Shown: positions 17,735 to 27,171, counted from the stretch's first letter. The stretch is DNA of 64,000 bases from Collimonas rhizosphaerae (GCF_038896935.1 NZ_JBANDC010000012.1:1-64000); one strand, 5' to 3'. The notes: generated from the sequence alone by a model not told the origin. Numbers and translations are program-made.

Positions 17735-18559
17735 GTGCGTTCGACAATTTATAGAGGGAAATTTAAGTTGCTGGCGTTGCTGATTGTGATGCTGCTGACG
17801 GCATGTGGTAACGCGGCCTTGTATGATCAAATTGGCGAGGCTGATGCCAATGAGATGCTCTCGGTGCTGGGAAAAGCTGGTATCGCTGCTGAAAAAAGTC
17901 AACGCAGCGCCGACGGCTGGCGCATTGTTGTTGCAAGCTCAGATGTGTCGCTAGCGTTGGAGGTGCTTAATTCGGGCGGCTTGCCGCGTGAGCGCTTTCG
18001 CAATATTGGAGAATTGTTCCCGAAAGAAGGCTTAGTCTCGACTCCGGTGGAAGAACATATGCGTACCATCTATGCAGTTTCCCAAGAGTTGAGCCGCACG
18101 ATCTCTGGTATCGACGGCGTCATCACCGCCCGTGTACATCTCAACATGCCGCGCAAGGAATCACTATTGCAGGCACCGCAAATAGCTACGGCGTCAGTGT
18201 TCGTCAAATACCGAGCGGAAGTTAATATGCAGCAGAACGTTCTGGCAATCAAGGAGTTGGTGATTGGTGCAGTCAAGGGCTTGGATCACAGTAACGTCAT
18301 GGTAGCGCTGTTTCCTTGGTCACCACAATCAGCAACGACGACCTCGACCGAATATACCCAGGTTCTGGGGGTAGCCGTGTCGCCCAGGAGTTATGGCCGC
18401 TTAGTGTGGCTGGTGTACTTGCCGTGGGTGCTGCTAAGTCTGGTGTTTGCGGTGGCTTTGTTTGTTGTCTGGCATATGTTGGAAAGCAATTTTCTGGGTG
18501 ACGGTGTTGGCGGACGTCTCAAACATTGGTGGCGCCAATTAAGGAGGCGTAATGTCTAA
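17735..18559 (+). CDS. sctJ: T3SS inner-membrane ring lipoprotein SctJ
   Basis: Starts with GTG at 17735 (GAGAAAGAG upstream). The lipobox is LLTAC, followed by the SctJ/FliF ring-building domain (LYDQIGEADANEMLSVLGKA, LEVLNSGGLPRERFRNIGEL, GIDGVITARVHLNMP). A C-terminal membrane helix (LPWVLLSLVFAVALFVVWHM) is present. SctJ forms the inner ring of the basal body. It overlaps sctK by 8 bases. Confidence 0.95.
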   Translation: MRSTIYRGKFKLLALLIVMLLTACGNAALYDQIGEADANEMLSVLGKAGIAAEKSQRSADGWRIVVASSDVSLALEVLNSGGLPRERFRNIGELFPKEGLVSTPVEEHMRTIYAVSQELSRTISGIDGVITARVHLNMPRKESLLQAPQIATASVFVKYRAEVNMQQNVLAIKELVIGAVKGLDHSNVMVALFPWSPQSATTTSTEYTQVLGVAVSPRSYGRLVWLVYLPWVLLSLVFAVALFVVWHMLESNFLGDGVGGRLKHWWRQLRRRNV

Positions 18560-19184
18560 ACAAACTTGCTCGACCACCGTCAAACGAATGCTGTGGCGTT
18601 TCAATGTCGAAGTGATTGCATATGCGCACCCACTTTGGTTGAAGTCATGGCCGGCACGGGCGTCGAAGAAATTGCACTCACAGACTCTGATCACGCAACT
18701 GGAGCTTGGCTTGGTCGACACGGCATGGATGACATCAAGGCGCGAGCGTTTAATGTTGCTGGATGCGTATGATCTCAAGAAATTAGCGAGGCTGGGAGCC
18801 GCACTTGGAGTTGCGGAACGTCTCAAATTATCGATACGAGGCAAGGAGGTGCGCGCTTGTGTACGAGTACTCGGACGCGAAACAGTCGATATGGCGTTGC
18901 AGTTGGAAAGTCACATATTGGCACAGCAATTCAAGCGGTTGACGGGTACCGACAGCATCACATCGCTGCCGCGGCATCTATTGGATATCCAACGACGCTT
19001 GTTGCGTACGTTGTGCGACAGCGTACCGAGCGCCGCGGCACAACGCATGCGACTTCGCTTTCGTCCAGGTTATTTTGATCGAGTAGGTGTTTTTGGTAAT
19101 GACGCCGCACTTGCAGCGGCATTGCTGGATGCTGTGCCATATGCAAATTTGAGCGAGCAGGCAAAATGCATTTTACATTACTGA
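18552..19184 (+). CDS. sctK: T3SS sorting-platform protein SctK
   Basis: A 210-residue protein, the usual length of YscK/HrpD. It has the FNVEVIAYAHPLWLKSWPA opening and internal segments such as ARLGAALGVAERLKLSIRGK seen in this family. SctK connects the sorting platform to the SctD ring. It overlaps sctJ and sctL, which implies translational coupling. Confidence 0.8.
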   Translation: MSKQTCSTTVKRMLWRFNVEVIAYAHPLWLKSWPARASKKLHSQTLITQLELGLVDTAWMTSRRERLMLLDAYDLKKLARLGAALGVAERLKLSIRGKEVRACVRVLGRETVDMALQLESHILAQQFKRLTGTDSITSLPRHLLDIQRRLLRTLCDSVPSAAAQRMRLRFRPGYFDRVGVFGNDAALAAALLDAVPYANLSEQAKCILHY

Positions 19185-19816
19185 AGTCGCCTACAGAGGC
19201 ACTATTTGTAACGGCAACTTCACGTCTGATTAAAGCCGACGCCTTGCGCGAGCTACACTGGGCAGCAGATTTGCGTGAAAGTTTTTTAGATGAGTTAGCG
19301 CAGATGAGGCAGCAGCGAGATGAGGCGTTTGACGCCGCGCGTAGCGATGGTTATCGAGCCGGTGAACGCGCCGCGTATAGCGATCTTACCGAGCGCCTCA
19401 GCGCATCCCACAAATTTTTGACGCAAGCACATGCCACATTCGAGCACACTTTCGCACGTGCCGTTGCAAGTGTAATTTCGCAGATTGTACGCAGACAACC
19501 GGATGCCGCGCTGATTCAGGCCGTCATACGGCAAGCTTATCTGGCTTTGGGGCGCGAATTGATGATGCGCGTAGTTGTCCATCCAGAGCAGCGCGATGCT
19601 ACCCAAGAAGCGCTCAAAAATCTGATGCTAGATGCTGTGCCTGTTCTTGAGACGGATACCCGTTTGGCCAGGCATGCTTGTCGAATCGAATCGCAGTTGG
19701 CCGTGGTCGAGCATGATCTTGATGCTATGTTGGCAGGGATTGAGCGGGCGACACTATTGGCGCTGCAAGACTCCGTTGAATCCACCATGGTGGGTAATCA
19801 GGAAACAGCGTCATGA
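19166..19816 (+). CDS. sctL: T3SS ATPase stator SctL
   Basis: A 216-residue FliH/YscL-type protein. The N-terminus carries the conserved LIKADALRELHWAAD-type segment. A long charged helix follows (ELAQMRQQRDEAFDAARSDG), then the V-ATPase-E-like C-terminal domain (ALGRELMMRVVVHPEQRDAT). It regulates the ATPase SctN and joins it to SctQ. Its ATG is inside the end of sctK, and its stop overlaps sctQ (ATGA). Confidence 0.9.
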   Translation: MHFTLLKSPTEALFVTATSRLIKADALRELHWAADLRESFLDELAQMRQQRDEAFDAARSDGYRAGERAAYSDLTERLSASHKFLTQAHATFEHTFARAVASVISQIVRRQPDAALIQAVIRQAYLALGRELMMRVVVHPEQRDATQEALKNLMLDAVPVLETDTRLARHACRIESQLAVVEHDLDAMLAGIERATLLALQDSVESTMVGNQETAS

Positions 19817-20784
19817 GCGCCACCGCTAACACTAGAAAGTCGTTTCAATGGCCGTTGCAGAGAATATCTAAGGTCGAATCCGATTTGCTCAAACGCTTGG
19901 CGCAGTTGAAGCAAGCGCGTTCGAGCCTATGTTGGTTGCCCGGATACCGAAGCGCGGAAGACACGCAGGCGGTACGACTGACCTTGGATATAGGTGGCGA
20001 GAGTGTACCTGTGTATGTCTGTCGCAATCGAACTTCAGAACGCTTGGGGCTTCACAGTTTTCCGACGGCGTCGGCAACACAACAGGCGGCATTGTGGAGC
20101 ATGCGTGGCGGTCGTCTTTGGCAAGCGTTAGAGAAATTTTGTGGCGCACCAGTGTTAGTCAAGACGGCACTTACGGAAGTGCTACCTAGCGGCTGGCTGC
20201 GATTTTCCTTGCGTCTGGGGCGCGCAGAAATTGGCTGTTGGCTGGAGGCGGAGTCGCTATTGCGAGCGCTGCTTTCCCGCGTCGTCATACCACGGCCGTT
20301 GTTATCTGCGTTGGGCCAGTTGCGTTTCGTTTGTGCGCTACGAGCGCCATCCATTGTACTGACCTCTGAACAGTTACAAGACCTGAGACCAGGGGACTTA
20401 CTAGTACTATCCTTTGACAAGGAAGCGCCGTTGATAGGCCAGCTGCTATTGCTTGGTTCTACGCTTGCCTCCCCCATTTTATATGACAGGAGCGGAATCA
20501 TGACGATCGATAATCGTGTGGTGGAAATCATTGAAGATGTGAAATTGCCGTTGCGTGGTGAGATGGAAATAACGCTTTCAGTGGAATTGGCCACCTGCAC
20601 TCTTTCGTTAGCTGAGCTAGCGGCATTGCGTAGTGGCAGTACGCTGCGTTTAAACAAGCAGTTGGATGAATTGACTGTGTTACTTAAGCACCATGGGCAG
20701 CGAGTGGCCAGTGGTAGCTTGCTGGATATTGGCGGCGTTCTAGGCATCCATGTGATCGACGTCGCATTAAGTACGGAAGCATGA
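19813..20784 (+). CDS. sctQ: T3SS C-ring / sorting-platform protein SctQ
   Basis: A 323-residue protein with the C-terminal SpoA (surface presentation of antigens) domain: LRPGDLLVLSFDKEAPLIGQ and, at the end, the second domain LAELAALRSGSTLRLNKQLD and VASGSLLDIGGVLGIHV. The ATG at 20500 inside the gene lies where YscQ/SpaO use an internal start to make a short C-terminal form, but it has only a weak site (AGGAGCGGAATC) before it. Overlaps sctL and sctR by 4 bases each. Confidence 0.9.
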   Translation: MSATANTRKSFQWPLQRISKVESDLLKRLAQLKQARSSLCWLPGYRSAEDTQAVRLTLDIGGESVPVYVCRNRTSERLGLHSFPTASATQQAALWSMRGGRLWQALEKFCGAPVLVKTALTEVLPSGWLRFSLRLGRAEIGCWLEAESLLRALLSRVVIPRPLLSALGQLRFVCALRAPSIVLTSEQLQDLRPGDLLVLSFDKEAPLIGQLLLLGSTLASPILYDRSGIMTIDNRVVEIIEDVKLPLRGEMEITLSVELATCTLSLAELAALRSGSTLRLNKQLDELTVLLKHHGQRVASGSLLDIGGVLGIHVIDVALSTEA

Positions 20785-21422
20785 TTTTCGATCCACCAGT
20801 AGACTTAATTGTCTTGTCGCTGGGGTTGGCAATCGTACCTGCCGCCTGCGTATTGGTGACGTCTTTCACAAAGATCGCCATCGTATTGGCATTACTCAAG
20901 AATGCCATAGGCATACAACAGGTGCCTTCGGGCCTTGTCACCAATGCGCTGGCGTTGGTGGTGACGGCCTATATTATGGCGCCGGTCGCGCTCGAAGCGT
21001 CTGCTAACATGCAACAGCGGCCGGCGGGACAGCAGACAAAGGGCGAGTGGTTACTGGCCAGCATGGCGCAACCATTGAGTCGTTTCATGCTCAAGCATGT
21101 CGATCCTAAGGAACAAGAACGACTGCTGGCGACTTCCGAGCGCATCTGGCCAAAAGAAGTGTTTGCAAAGGCCACGCGCGATGATTTTTTTATTCTGGTA
21201 CCGGCATTTGCTATTTCAGAAATTACTTCTGCTTTCAAAATCGGTTTCATCCTGTATCTGGCGTTCGTAGCAGTTGATTTGATTGTGGCGAATATTCTCA
21301 TGGCGATGGGCATGATTATGTTTTCGCCGACGGTGGTATCGATTCCGTTGAAGGTAATTCTTTTTGTTGCGGCGGATGGATGGTCGCGCTTAATTCAATC
21401 TCTGATATTGAGCTATCAGTAA
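20781..21422 (+). CDS. sctR: T3SS export apparatus protein SctR
   Basis: A 213-residue FliP-family protein with four membrane helices and the family motifs VTSFTKIAIVLALLKNAIGI, QQVPSGLVTNALAL and FFILVPAFAISEITSAFKIG. It forms the core of the export gate with SctS and SctT. It is tightly coupled to both neighbours. Confidence 0.96.
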   Translation: MIFDPPVDLIVLSLGLAIVPAACVLVTSFTKIAIVLALLKNAIGIQQVPSGLVTNALALVVTAYIMAPVALEASANMQQRPAGQQTKGEWLLASMAQPLSRFMLKHVDPKEQERLLATSERIWPKEVFAKATRDDFFILVPAFAISEITSAFKIGFILYLAFVAVDLIVANILMAMGMIMFSPTVVSIPLKVILFVAADGWSRLIQSLILSYQ

Positions 21423-21706
21423 TGATCGATTTTAGCCTCAGTTTCGCCCTGCATCGCTTTTTGATTCTGGTGTTGATGGTTAGTGCGCCTGTTGTGATAG
21501 CGGCATTTCTGGTGGGCATATTGGTTGGTATTGCCCAAGCAGTGACTCAGGTGCAAGATCAATCGATCGCATACGGCATCAAGATCGCTGTGGTGATTGT
21601 GATCTTAATCGCTTTCGGTAGCTGGATGGCGCAAGAAGTACTTGCGGTATTCGATAACGGTTTCGATTTGATTCCTGAAGTCGGACGCGGTAGTTTGCCT
21701 CGATGA
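21422..21706 (+). CDS. sctS: T3SS export apparatus protein SctS
   Basis: A 94-residue FliQ-family protein with two membrane helices (LHRFLILVLMVSAPVVIAAF and IKIAVVIVILIAFGSWM) joined by GIAQAVTQVQDQ. The start at 21422 is chosen by the TAATG overlap with the sctR stop. The longer in-frame option at 21380 lies inside sctR. Confidence 0.95.
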   Translation: MIDFSLSFALHRFLILVLMVSAPVVIAAFLVGILVGIAQAVTQVQDQSIAYGIKIAVVIVILIAFGSWMAQEVLAVFDNGFDLIPEVGRGSLPR

Positions 21707-22494
21707 GCTCTTTCGGCGATCTTGCCCATGGCATCATGACGCTAGCATTGCTTGTGACGCGTGGCTACGGTATGTTGTTGGCGATTCCGATGCTGATGAA
21801 AGCCGGTCAAGGGCGCTTGCTACGTCTTCCGATCGCGCTGGCGATAGCCTTACCGGCCTTTATTCCGGTCTATCAAGTGAGCATGCAAGATTTTTCGATG
21901 AGCAATACCGCGTTGCTGGTATTACGTGAATTCTTTTTGGGAGCGCTAGCCGGTGTATTTTTTTTCCCGTTGTTTGCAGTGCCACGGGCGGCGGGGACAT
22001 TGGTAGATCAACAGGCAGGATTGATGTCTATTCAATTATTCGATCCGACGTCAGCGGAGCGTAGCTCTACAGTATTTGCCGACTTGTTCGAGCAATGCGC
22101 TTTGTTTTTGTTTGTTACAGCAGGTGGCTTTTCGGTATTGAGCGAAATGTACGCTGTCTCTTATTTCTTGTGGCCAGTGACGGCTGTTGGTTTCCCATCT
22201 GCGCATGACATTATGATGCTGATCCAGGAGGGAAGCAGTCAGATGTTGGCTGGCTCGATTGTCTATGCCGCACCAATGGTCGTGGTATTGATTGCGCTGG
22301 AATACGGCATCGGTCTGGTCGGCCGTGCTGCACCGCAGATCAACATTCTGACTACCGCTGTGGCCATTAAAATGGTGGCGGTCGCGTTGGTTTTGTTGGT
22401 GGGAGCTCCCCATTTTGTCGATGAATATCAATACGCAATGGCGGCGTTGTTGCATGGTGGCGAAGCGTTTCTAAAACTGACGTTGCAAAAATGA
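21703..22494 (+). CDS. sctT: T3SS export apparatus protein SctT
   Basis: A 263-residue FliR-family membrane protein. It shows VLREFFLGALAGVFFFPLFA, the GTLVDQQAG loop and a C-terminal membrane bundle (INILTTAVAIKMVAVALVLL). Overlaps sctS and sctU by 4 bases. Length is normal. Confidence 0.95.
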   Translation: MSSFGDLAHGIMTLALLVTRGYGMLLAIPMLMKAGQGRLLRLPIALAIALPAFIPVYQVSMQDFSMSNTALLVLREFFLGALAGVFFFPLFAVPRAAGTLVDQQAGLMSIQLFDPTSAERSSTVFADLFEQCALFLFVTAGGFSVLSEMYAVSYFLWPVTAVGFPSAHDIMMLIQEGSSQMLAGSIVYAAPMVVVLIALEYGIGLVGRAAPQINILTTAVAIKMVAVALVLLVGAPHFVDEYQYAMAALLHGGEAFLKLTLQK

Positions 22495-23282
22495 GTAACA
22501 AAAGTGAACGACCAACCGAAAGTCGCTTGCGACAAGCTCGGCGCGATGGAAAAACCTCGAAGTCAAAAGATTTAACGCAAGCTTTATCTGCTTGTATCTG
22601 GACCGGTATCTTGGTTTTGCTGTTCTTCCCCAGTTTTACGGGGGCATTGCAAATACTGCTAAATTTAATCAGTTTGATAGGAGCGCCGAAGCTGACGCCG
22701 GACCAATCGCTTGCCCACGCTGTCGGCGAATTGCTGTTGCCGGTCGTCCTGATGATATTCGGCGTAGCCATTGTCGGGGTAGTAATTGCGGTGACCCTTG
22801 AGCAATTGCAGGTCAAAGGGTTGTTCAGCGCAAAGCCGGTCACTCCCGATTTTACTAAGTTGAATCCCGTTAATCAGTTGAAATCTATTTTTTCTCAGAA
22901 AACCATCGTCGAGCTAATCAAAAACTTATGTAAGGTGAGCGTGGTAATTAGTATCACGATCGTTGTTATCCGTTTTTATTTTGCAGACGTATTACAACTA
23001 TTTCGGGGGAGAGTGCTTGATGGCTTGATCGTCGCCGCCCATATGTTGTGTTGGCTAGGGGTGTTTTCACAAGGGACACTTCTTATTTTTTCCATAGCTG
23101 ATATTTTCTACCAAAAATATGAATACATCAAAGGATTGAAAATGACGAAGGACGAAGTTCGTCGCGACCATAAACAACAGGAAGGCGATCCACATATCAA
23201 GGGCGCACGACGCCAATTGCAGTACGAATTGGCCAACGAACGCGGAGGACACGAGCAATCGTCTGCGCCAACGAATGGATAA
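22491..23282 (+). CDS. sctU: T3SS export switch protein SctU lacking the autocleavage domain
   Basis: SctU/FlhB sets substrate specificity by cutting itself at N-P-T-H. Here the membrane half is normal: ESRLRQARRDGKTSKSKDLT, four helices, then KMTKDEVRRDHKQQEGDPHI and KGARRQLQYELANERG. After residue ~253, where the linker to the catalytic domain should start, the protein ends with ...QSSAPTNG and a stop at 263. Family members have about 350 residues. The roughly 90-residue C-terminal domain with NPTH is absent, and only nine bases separate the stop from sctV, so no room remains for it. The last codons (T-N) sit where T/A-N-PTH would be. Either a deletion has inactivated the protein, or the C-terminal domain is supplied by another gene. 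Confidence 0.9.
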   Translation: MSNKSERPTESRLRQARRDGKTSKSKDLTQALSACIWTGILVLLFFPSFTGALQILLNLISLIGAPKLTPDQSLAHAVGELLLPVVLMIFGVAIVGVVIAVTLEQLQVKGLFSAKPVTPDFTKLNPVNQLKSIFSQKTIVELIKNLCKVSVVISITIVVIRFYFADVLQLFRGRVLDGLIVAAHMLCWLGVFSQGTLLIFSIADIFYQKYEYIKGLKMTKDEVRRDHKQQEGDPHIKGARRQLQYELANERGGHEQSSAPTNG

Positions 23283-23291
23283 ACACGCATC

Positions 23292-25322
23292 ATGACGACA
23301 AATAACAGTATCAGTGGTCGACTAAGAAAAATCGTAGAGCGCTTTGGTGACCATCTACCGATCTTTGCCGTGCTGGGCGTGTTGTGCCTGATTATTTTTC
23401 CTTTGCCGACGCCTGTGTTGGATGTTGCGTTGGCGCTCAATCTCACCCTGTCGGTGTTGATCTTGGCACTGAGCATCTACGTGCCACACGCTTTACATCT
23501 ATCGACTTTTCCAACTTTGTTGCTGGTAACGACTTTATTTCGTCTTGGATTGAATATCGCATCGACGCGGCAAATCCTGCTCAATGGTTATGCCGGCGAA
23601 ATCATCACCACTTTTGGTCGTCTGGTGGTGGGGGGCAACGTAATCGTTGGCTTCGTGGTATTTATTATTATCGCCATTATTCAGTTTGTTGTCATCGCCA
23701 AAGGTTCGGATCGGGTTGCCGAGGTTGGAGCGCGATTTTCCTTGGATGCCTTACCTGGAAAACAGATGGCGATTGATGCCGATCTAAGGGCAGGAATGTT
23801 AACCAAAGCCGACGCTTTGGAGCGGCGTCGACAATTGGAACAGACCAGTCAATTTTATGGTGCGATGGATGGTGCGAGTAAATTTGTAAAAGGCGATGCG
23901 GTTGCTGGTTTGCTGATTGCTCTGATCAATGTCATTGGCGGAATTTTGATTGGCTCCGCGGTAAACGGTCATCCATTAGCCGAGACTGCTCGGCTATATA
24001 CTGTTTTAACAGTCGGTGATGGCTTGGTGTCGCAGATACCATCATTGCTGATTTCATTCGCCGCTGGCATTTTGATCACGCGCGTAGCCTCAATTGATAG
24101 CGACACGTCGGTTGGTGCCGACATCGGCAGGCAAATTGCAGCGCAACCTAAGGCAATGATGGCAGCGGCTGTCGTCGCAGTGGTTTTTGCGATGGTTCCA
24201 GGCTTTCCACTATTTGCTTTTTTGGGATTGGGCGTATTACTCGCGACCGCCGCACTCCTGATACCACGACTACGTGTCACAGGCAACAGTAAAGCGCAAT
24301 TAAATCAACATTGGGCTCGCCGGGACGGAAGCACCCCAGGTGACGTTGGTATGTCGTTACCGTTGCATGTGCGAGTGGCGCCAGCTCTCCTCAACCGGTT
24401 CAGCGCACTCGAATTGGATCGGCGTTTGCTTGCGCTACGTGAGCGATTTCGTGAAAGCGGCGTGCCATACCCCGGGTTGCGCCTGAGTGGTGACAGTACT
24501 TTGGAAGTCAATTATTACGCGATTGATATCGATGAGGTGATGATTGCGCAAGGCAGTATTGTCCCGACTGTAGAGTCCAAAATTGGGGGGGCAATGCAAC
24601 GTGTCACCCGTTCGGCGGCCTCAAGCGAGTCGGCCGCAGGTATCGAGCAAATTGTAAGCGGAGAGGCTGAGTTGATCGATGCTGTGACTCAGTTAGTGTG
24701 CCGCAAACCATGGCATTTTCTGGGGATACAGGAAACGAGCTATTTGCAGGAAGGACTGTCGCGCCATTTTCCGCAATTAGTGCAGCTTCTTAGCGAGAAA
24801 ATCCCGCTCTTTTTGCTACGTGATGTACTGGTAGAACTATTGAAGTCGAACATAAGTATCCGTAATCTGCGTGCCATTGCAGAAGGATTGACTAAAGGGA
24901 CGACGCATGCGAGTGATTTCGATGGGTTGGTTGCCGCTGCCAGAAATGCTTTGGCCAGCCAGATTTCGAACGTTTGGTGCGATGTTAATAAATCTCTCTC
25001 GTTGGTAGTTCTTTCTCCCGCTTTGGAAGCCTTCTTACGTCGTAAATTAATCGTTAGCGATCGTGGAAGAAGGATAGATGTGGATCTCAACGAACATCAA
25101 AGATTTTCGTTACGTATTATGGATGGCATGCGAGATGTGTGGCAACAGCATCAAAATGCTGTGTTGATTACAGGGCATGATTTGCGCAGCTCTGTGGAAG
25201 AATTATTACGTAACAGTGACATGCGTACCACCATACTGGCGGTAGATGAAATATCCGACGATGTCAGTTATCGGATTGTTCATACGATAGAATTTGACGA
25301 CATAAGCACAGAGTCGGAATGA
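23292..25322 (+). CDS. sctV: T3SS major export gate protein SctV
   Basis: A 676-residue FHIPEP-family protein. The N-terminal half has about eight membrane helices with the signature LFRLGLNIASTRQILLNGYA and the FHIPEP loop (KGSDRVAEVGARFSLDALPG, KQMAIDADLRAGML). The C-terminal cytoplasmic half (from ~350) forms the nonameric substrate-docking ring. Length and motifs are normal. It follows the truncated sctU. Confidence 0.96.
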   Translation: MTTNNSISGRLRKIVERFGDHLPIFAVLGVLCLIIFPLPTPVLDVALALNLTLSVLILALSIYVPHALHLSTFPTLLLVTTLFRLGLNIASTRQILLNGYAGEIITTFGRLVVGGNVIVGFVVFIIIAIIQFVVIAKGSDRVAEVGARFSLDALPGKQMAIDADLRAGMLTKADALERRRQLEQTSQFYGAMDGASKFVKGDAVAGLLIALINVIGGILIGSAVNGHPLAETARLYTVLTVGDGLVSQIPSLLISFAAGILITRVASIDSDTSVGADIGRQIAAQPKAMMAAAVVAVVFAMVPGFPLFAFLGLGVLLATAALLIPRLRVTGNSKAQLNQHWARRDGSTPGDVGMSLPLHVRVAPALLNRFSALELDRRLLALRERFRESGVPYPGLRLSGDSTLEVNYYAIDIDEVMIAQGSIVPTVESKIGGAMQRVTRSAASSESAAGIEQIVSGEAELIDAVTQLVCRKPWHFLGIQETSYLQEGLSRHFPQLVQLLSEKIPLFLLRDVLVELLKSNISIRNLRAIAEGLTKGTTHASDFDGLVAAARNALASQISNVWCDVNKSLSLVVLSPALEAFLRRKLIVSDRGRRIDVDLNEHQRFSLRIMDGMRDVWQQHQNAVLITGHDLRSSVEELLRNSDMRTTILAVDEISDDVSYRIVHTIEFDDISTESE

Positions 25323-25328
25323 GAAAAA

Positions 25329-26696
25329 ATGGATGTAACTGCGCGTAAAGAAACGAAATTACCTTGGGACTTCGTACGCTTTGAACTTCAGTTGCTACGC
25401 CATGTGGCAGGTGAGATACAAGGCACACGCTTCGGACGCTTGACGGAAGTAGTGGGCAATCAAGTGAAAGTGGCAGGAATTGCTTTAAGTATCGGCCAAA
25501 TGTGCTCGCTGTCGCAACCAGGATGGCATCATGATGTGATGGCCGAGGTCGTCGGGCTTAGCTCCAATGGCGCGCTGTTGACCTTGTTAGGAGATACTGC
25601 AGGGCTTAGTAACGCGGCGCTGGTACGGCCGCTGTTGGGTGAACATTGTGTCGGTGTGGGGAACGCCTTGTTGGGGCGGGTGCTGGACGGGTTGGGAAAT
25701 CCCATCGACGGTGGTTTGACGCTACATGGATTGATGCAGCGCCGCAGCAACGCGCCGCCGCCGGCGCCTCTGTCTCGTCCGTTAATTCGGACAGCGTTGA
25801 CTACCGGTATTCGAGCAATTGACGGCTTCTTAACGACCGGCCGGGGGCAGCGATTCGGCATCTTTGCGCCTGCAGGAGTTGGTAAGAGCACTTTGCTTGG
25901 AATGATTGCAAAAGGTACACCGGACTGTATTTGCGTTATTGCCTTGATTGGGGAGCGCGGACGGGAGGTGCGCGAATTTTTGGACACAATACTGACGCCT
26001 CAGCAACTGGCCAACTCTGTGGTGGTTGTGGCGACTTCGGACCGTCCTTCCATGGAGCGAATCAAGGCCGCTTATACAGCTACTACTATCGCTGAATATT
26101 TTCGTGATCTTGGTCATGAAGTACTGTTGTTATTTGACTCCGTCACCCGATTTGCCCGCGCCCTTCGTGAAACTGGATTAGCTGCTGGCGAGCCGGCGGT
26201 ACGCCGTGGCTATCCACCATCGGTTTTCACTACCTTGCCGAAGCTGGTGGAACGCGCGGGGCCGGCCGCAAAGGGAAGTATTACCGCCTTCTATACGGTT
26301 TTGCTGGAAGATGCAGAAATGGCTGACCCTATCGGCGAGGAAATCCGCTCCTTATTGGATGGCCATATTGTTTTATCACAAAAATTGGCGGGAGCGGGAC
26401 ATTACCCAGCCATCGACATTCGTGCCAGCATCAGCCGTTTGATGCCTCAACTGGTTGAACACGAATTTTTGCAGCTTGTTGCACAATGCCGGAAATGGCT
26501 CGTTAAATACGAAGATGCCGAACTTTTGCTGCAGATTGGAGAATATCAGAAGGGCAATGATCGGGATCTCGATAGCGCAATGCAGGCATACCAAGATCTC
26601 GCGGATTTCTTGAGACAAAGCGAGGACGAGCAGCCTATGTCAAATGAAATCAAGGACCATCTGTCAATGATCGTGCGGATGCACACCCCTGCTTAA
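25329..26696 (+). CDS. sctN: T3SS ATPase SctN
   Basis: A 455-residue FliI/YscN-type ATPase. Walker A is FAPAGVGKSTLLGMIA, Walker B lies in VLLLFDSVTRFARA, and the family segments RAIDGFLTTGRGQRFGIF and ERAGPAAKGSITAFYTVLLE are present. It unfolds substrates and releases them from chaperones at the base of the machine. The start is ATG 25329, seven bases after the sctV stop. No key residue is missing. Confidence 0.96.
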   Translation: MDVTARKETKLPWDFVRFELQLLRHVAGEIQGTRFGRLTEVVGNQVKVAGIALSIGQMCSLSQPGWHHDVMAEVVGLSSNGALLTLLGDTAGLSNAALVRPLLGEHCVGVGNALLGRVLDGLGNPIDGGLTLHGLMQRRSNAPPPAPLSRPLIRTALTTGIRAIDGFLTTGRGQRFGIFAPAGVGKSTLLGMIAKGTPDCICVIALIGERGREVREFLDTILTPQQLANSVVVVATSDRPSMERIKAAYTATTIAEYFRDLGHEVLLLFDSVTRFARALRETGLAAGEPAVRRGYPPSVFTTLPKLVERAGPAAKGSITAFYTVLLEDAEMADPIGEEIRSLLDGHIVLSQKLAGAGHYPAIDIRASISRLMPQLVEHEFLQLVAQCRKWLVKYEDAELLLQIGEYQKGNDRDLDSAMQAYQDLADFLRQSEDEQPMSNEIKDHLSMIVRMHTPA

Positions 26697-26711
26697 GGAA
26701 AGACAGCACCA

Positions 26712-27137
26712 ATGAAGAAACTTCCTCTGCATTCATTGATTGCTGTCATCGACATACGCATCGTACGAGCGCAAAAAACGTTGAATTTTATGCTGATCGA
26801 ATTGTCCGAAACCCGAGAAAAATTCTCTCTTGCTATAAAAAAAGAACAGGCCTGGAAAAGGAAAAAAACAGAATGGGAGTGTGAATTTTCAAGTGCTAAT
26901 AGTTTGGCCTTGTCGGTAAGGAATAGAGTCAATGTTTGCGCGAAAATTGATAGCATCGACGGTATGTTGGCGCGCGAAATACAAGAAAGACGTCTGTTGG
27001 AGGCTGATCTTCATGCCATTGAGGAGCAATGCCGGCTGCAACGAAAAATCATCATGAAACAAAATAAATTGAAAGAAATATTTCAAGAGAAAATCGGGGA
27101 AATTGTGCAACACCATGCGGAAAATTGCTCGCGGTAA
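26712..27137 (+). CDS. sctO: T3SS ATPase stalk protein SctO
   Basis: A 141-residue, highly charged helical hairpin protein (YscO/FliJ type). It has long coiled-coil stretches (EKFSLAIKKEQAWKRKKTEW, LLEADLHAIEEQCRLQRKII). It follows sctN, the standard place. SctO rotates within the ATPase ring and contacts SctV. It is the last recognisable gene of the operon; an IS remnant begins about 35 bases later. sctP, which follows sctO in Ysc-type loci, is not present. Confidence 0.78.
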   Translation: MKKLPLHSLIAVIDIRIVRAQKTLNFMLIELSETREKFSLAIKKEQAWKRKKTEWECEFSSANSLALSVRNRVNVCAKIDSIDGMLAREIQERRLLEADLHAIEEQCRLQRKIIMKQNKLKEIFQEKIGEIVQHHAENCSR

Positions 27138-27171
27138 CACGCCGCGAATATAAGTTGCAGTAGTCGCGATC

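Noticed and set aside
20052..20747. A 231-residue minus-strand open frame inside sctQ
   Set aside because: Antisense of a firmly assigned gene, with no protein-like features.
22491..23300. A hidden frameshift restoring the SctU C-terminal domain downstream
   Set aside because: Only nine bases separate the stop from sctV, and no frame in or near the junction encodes the domain.
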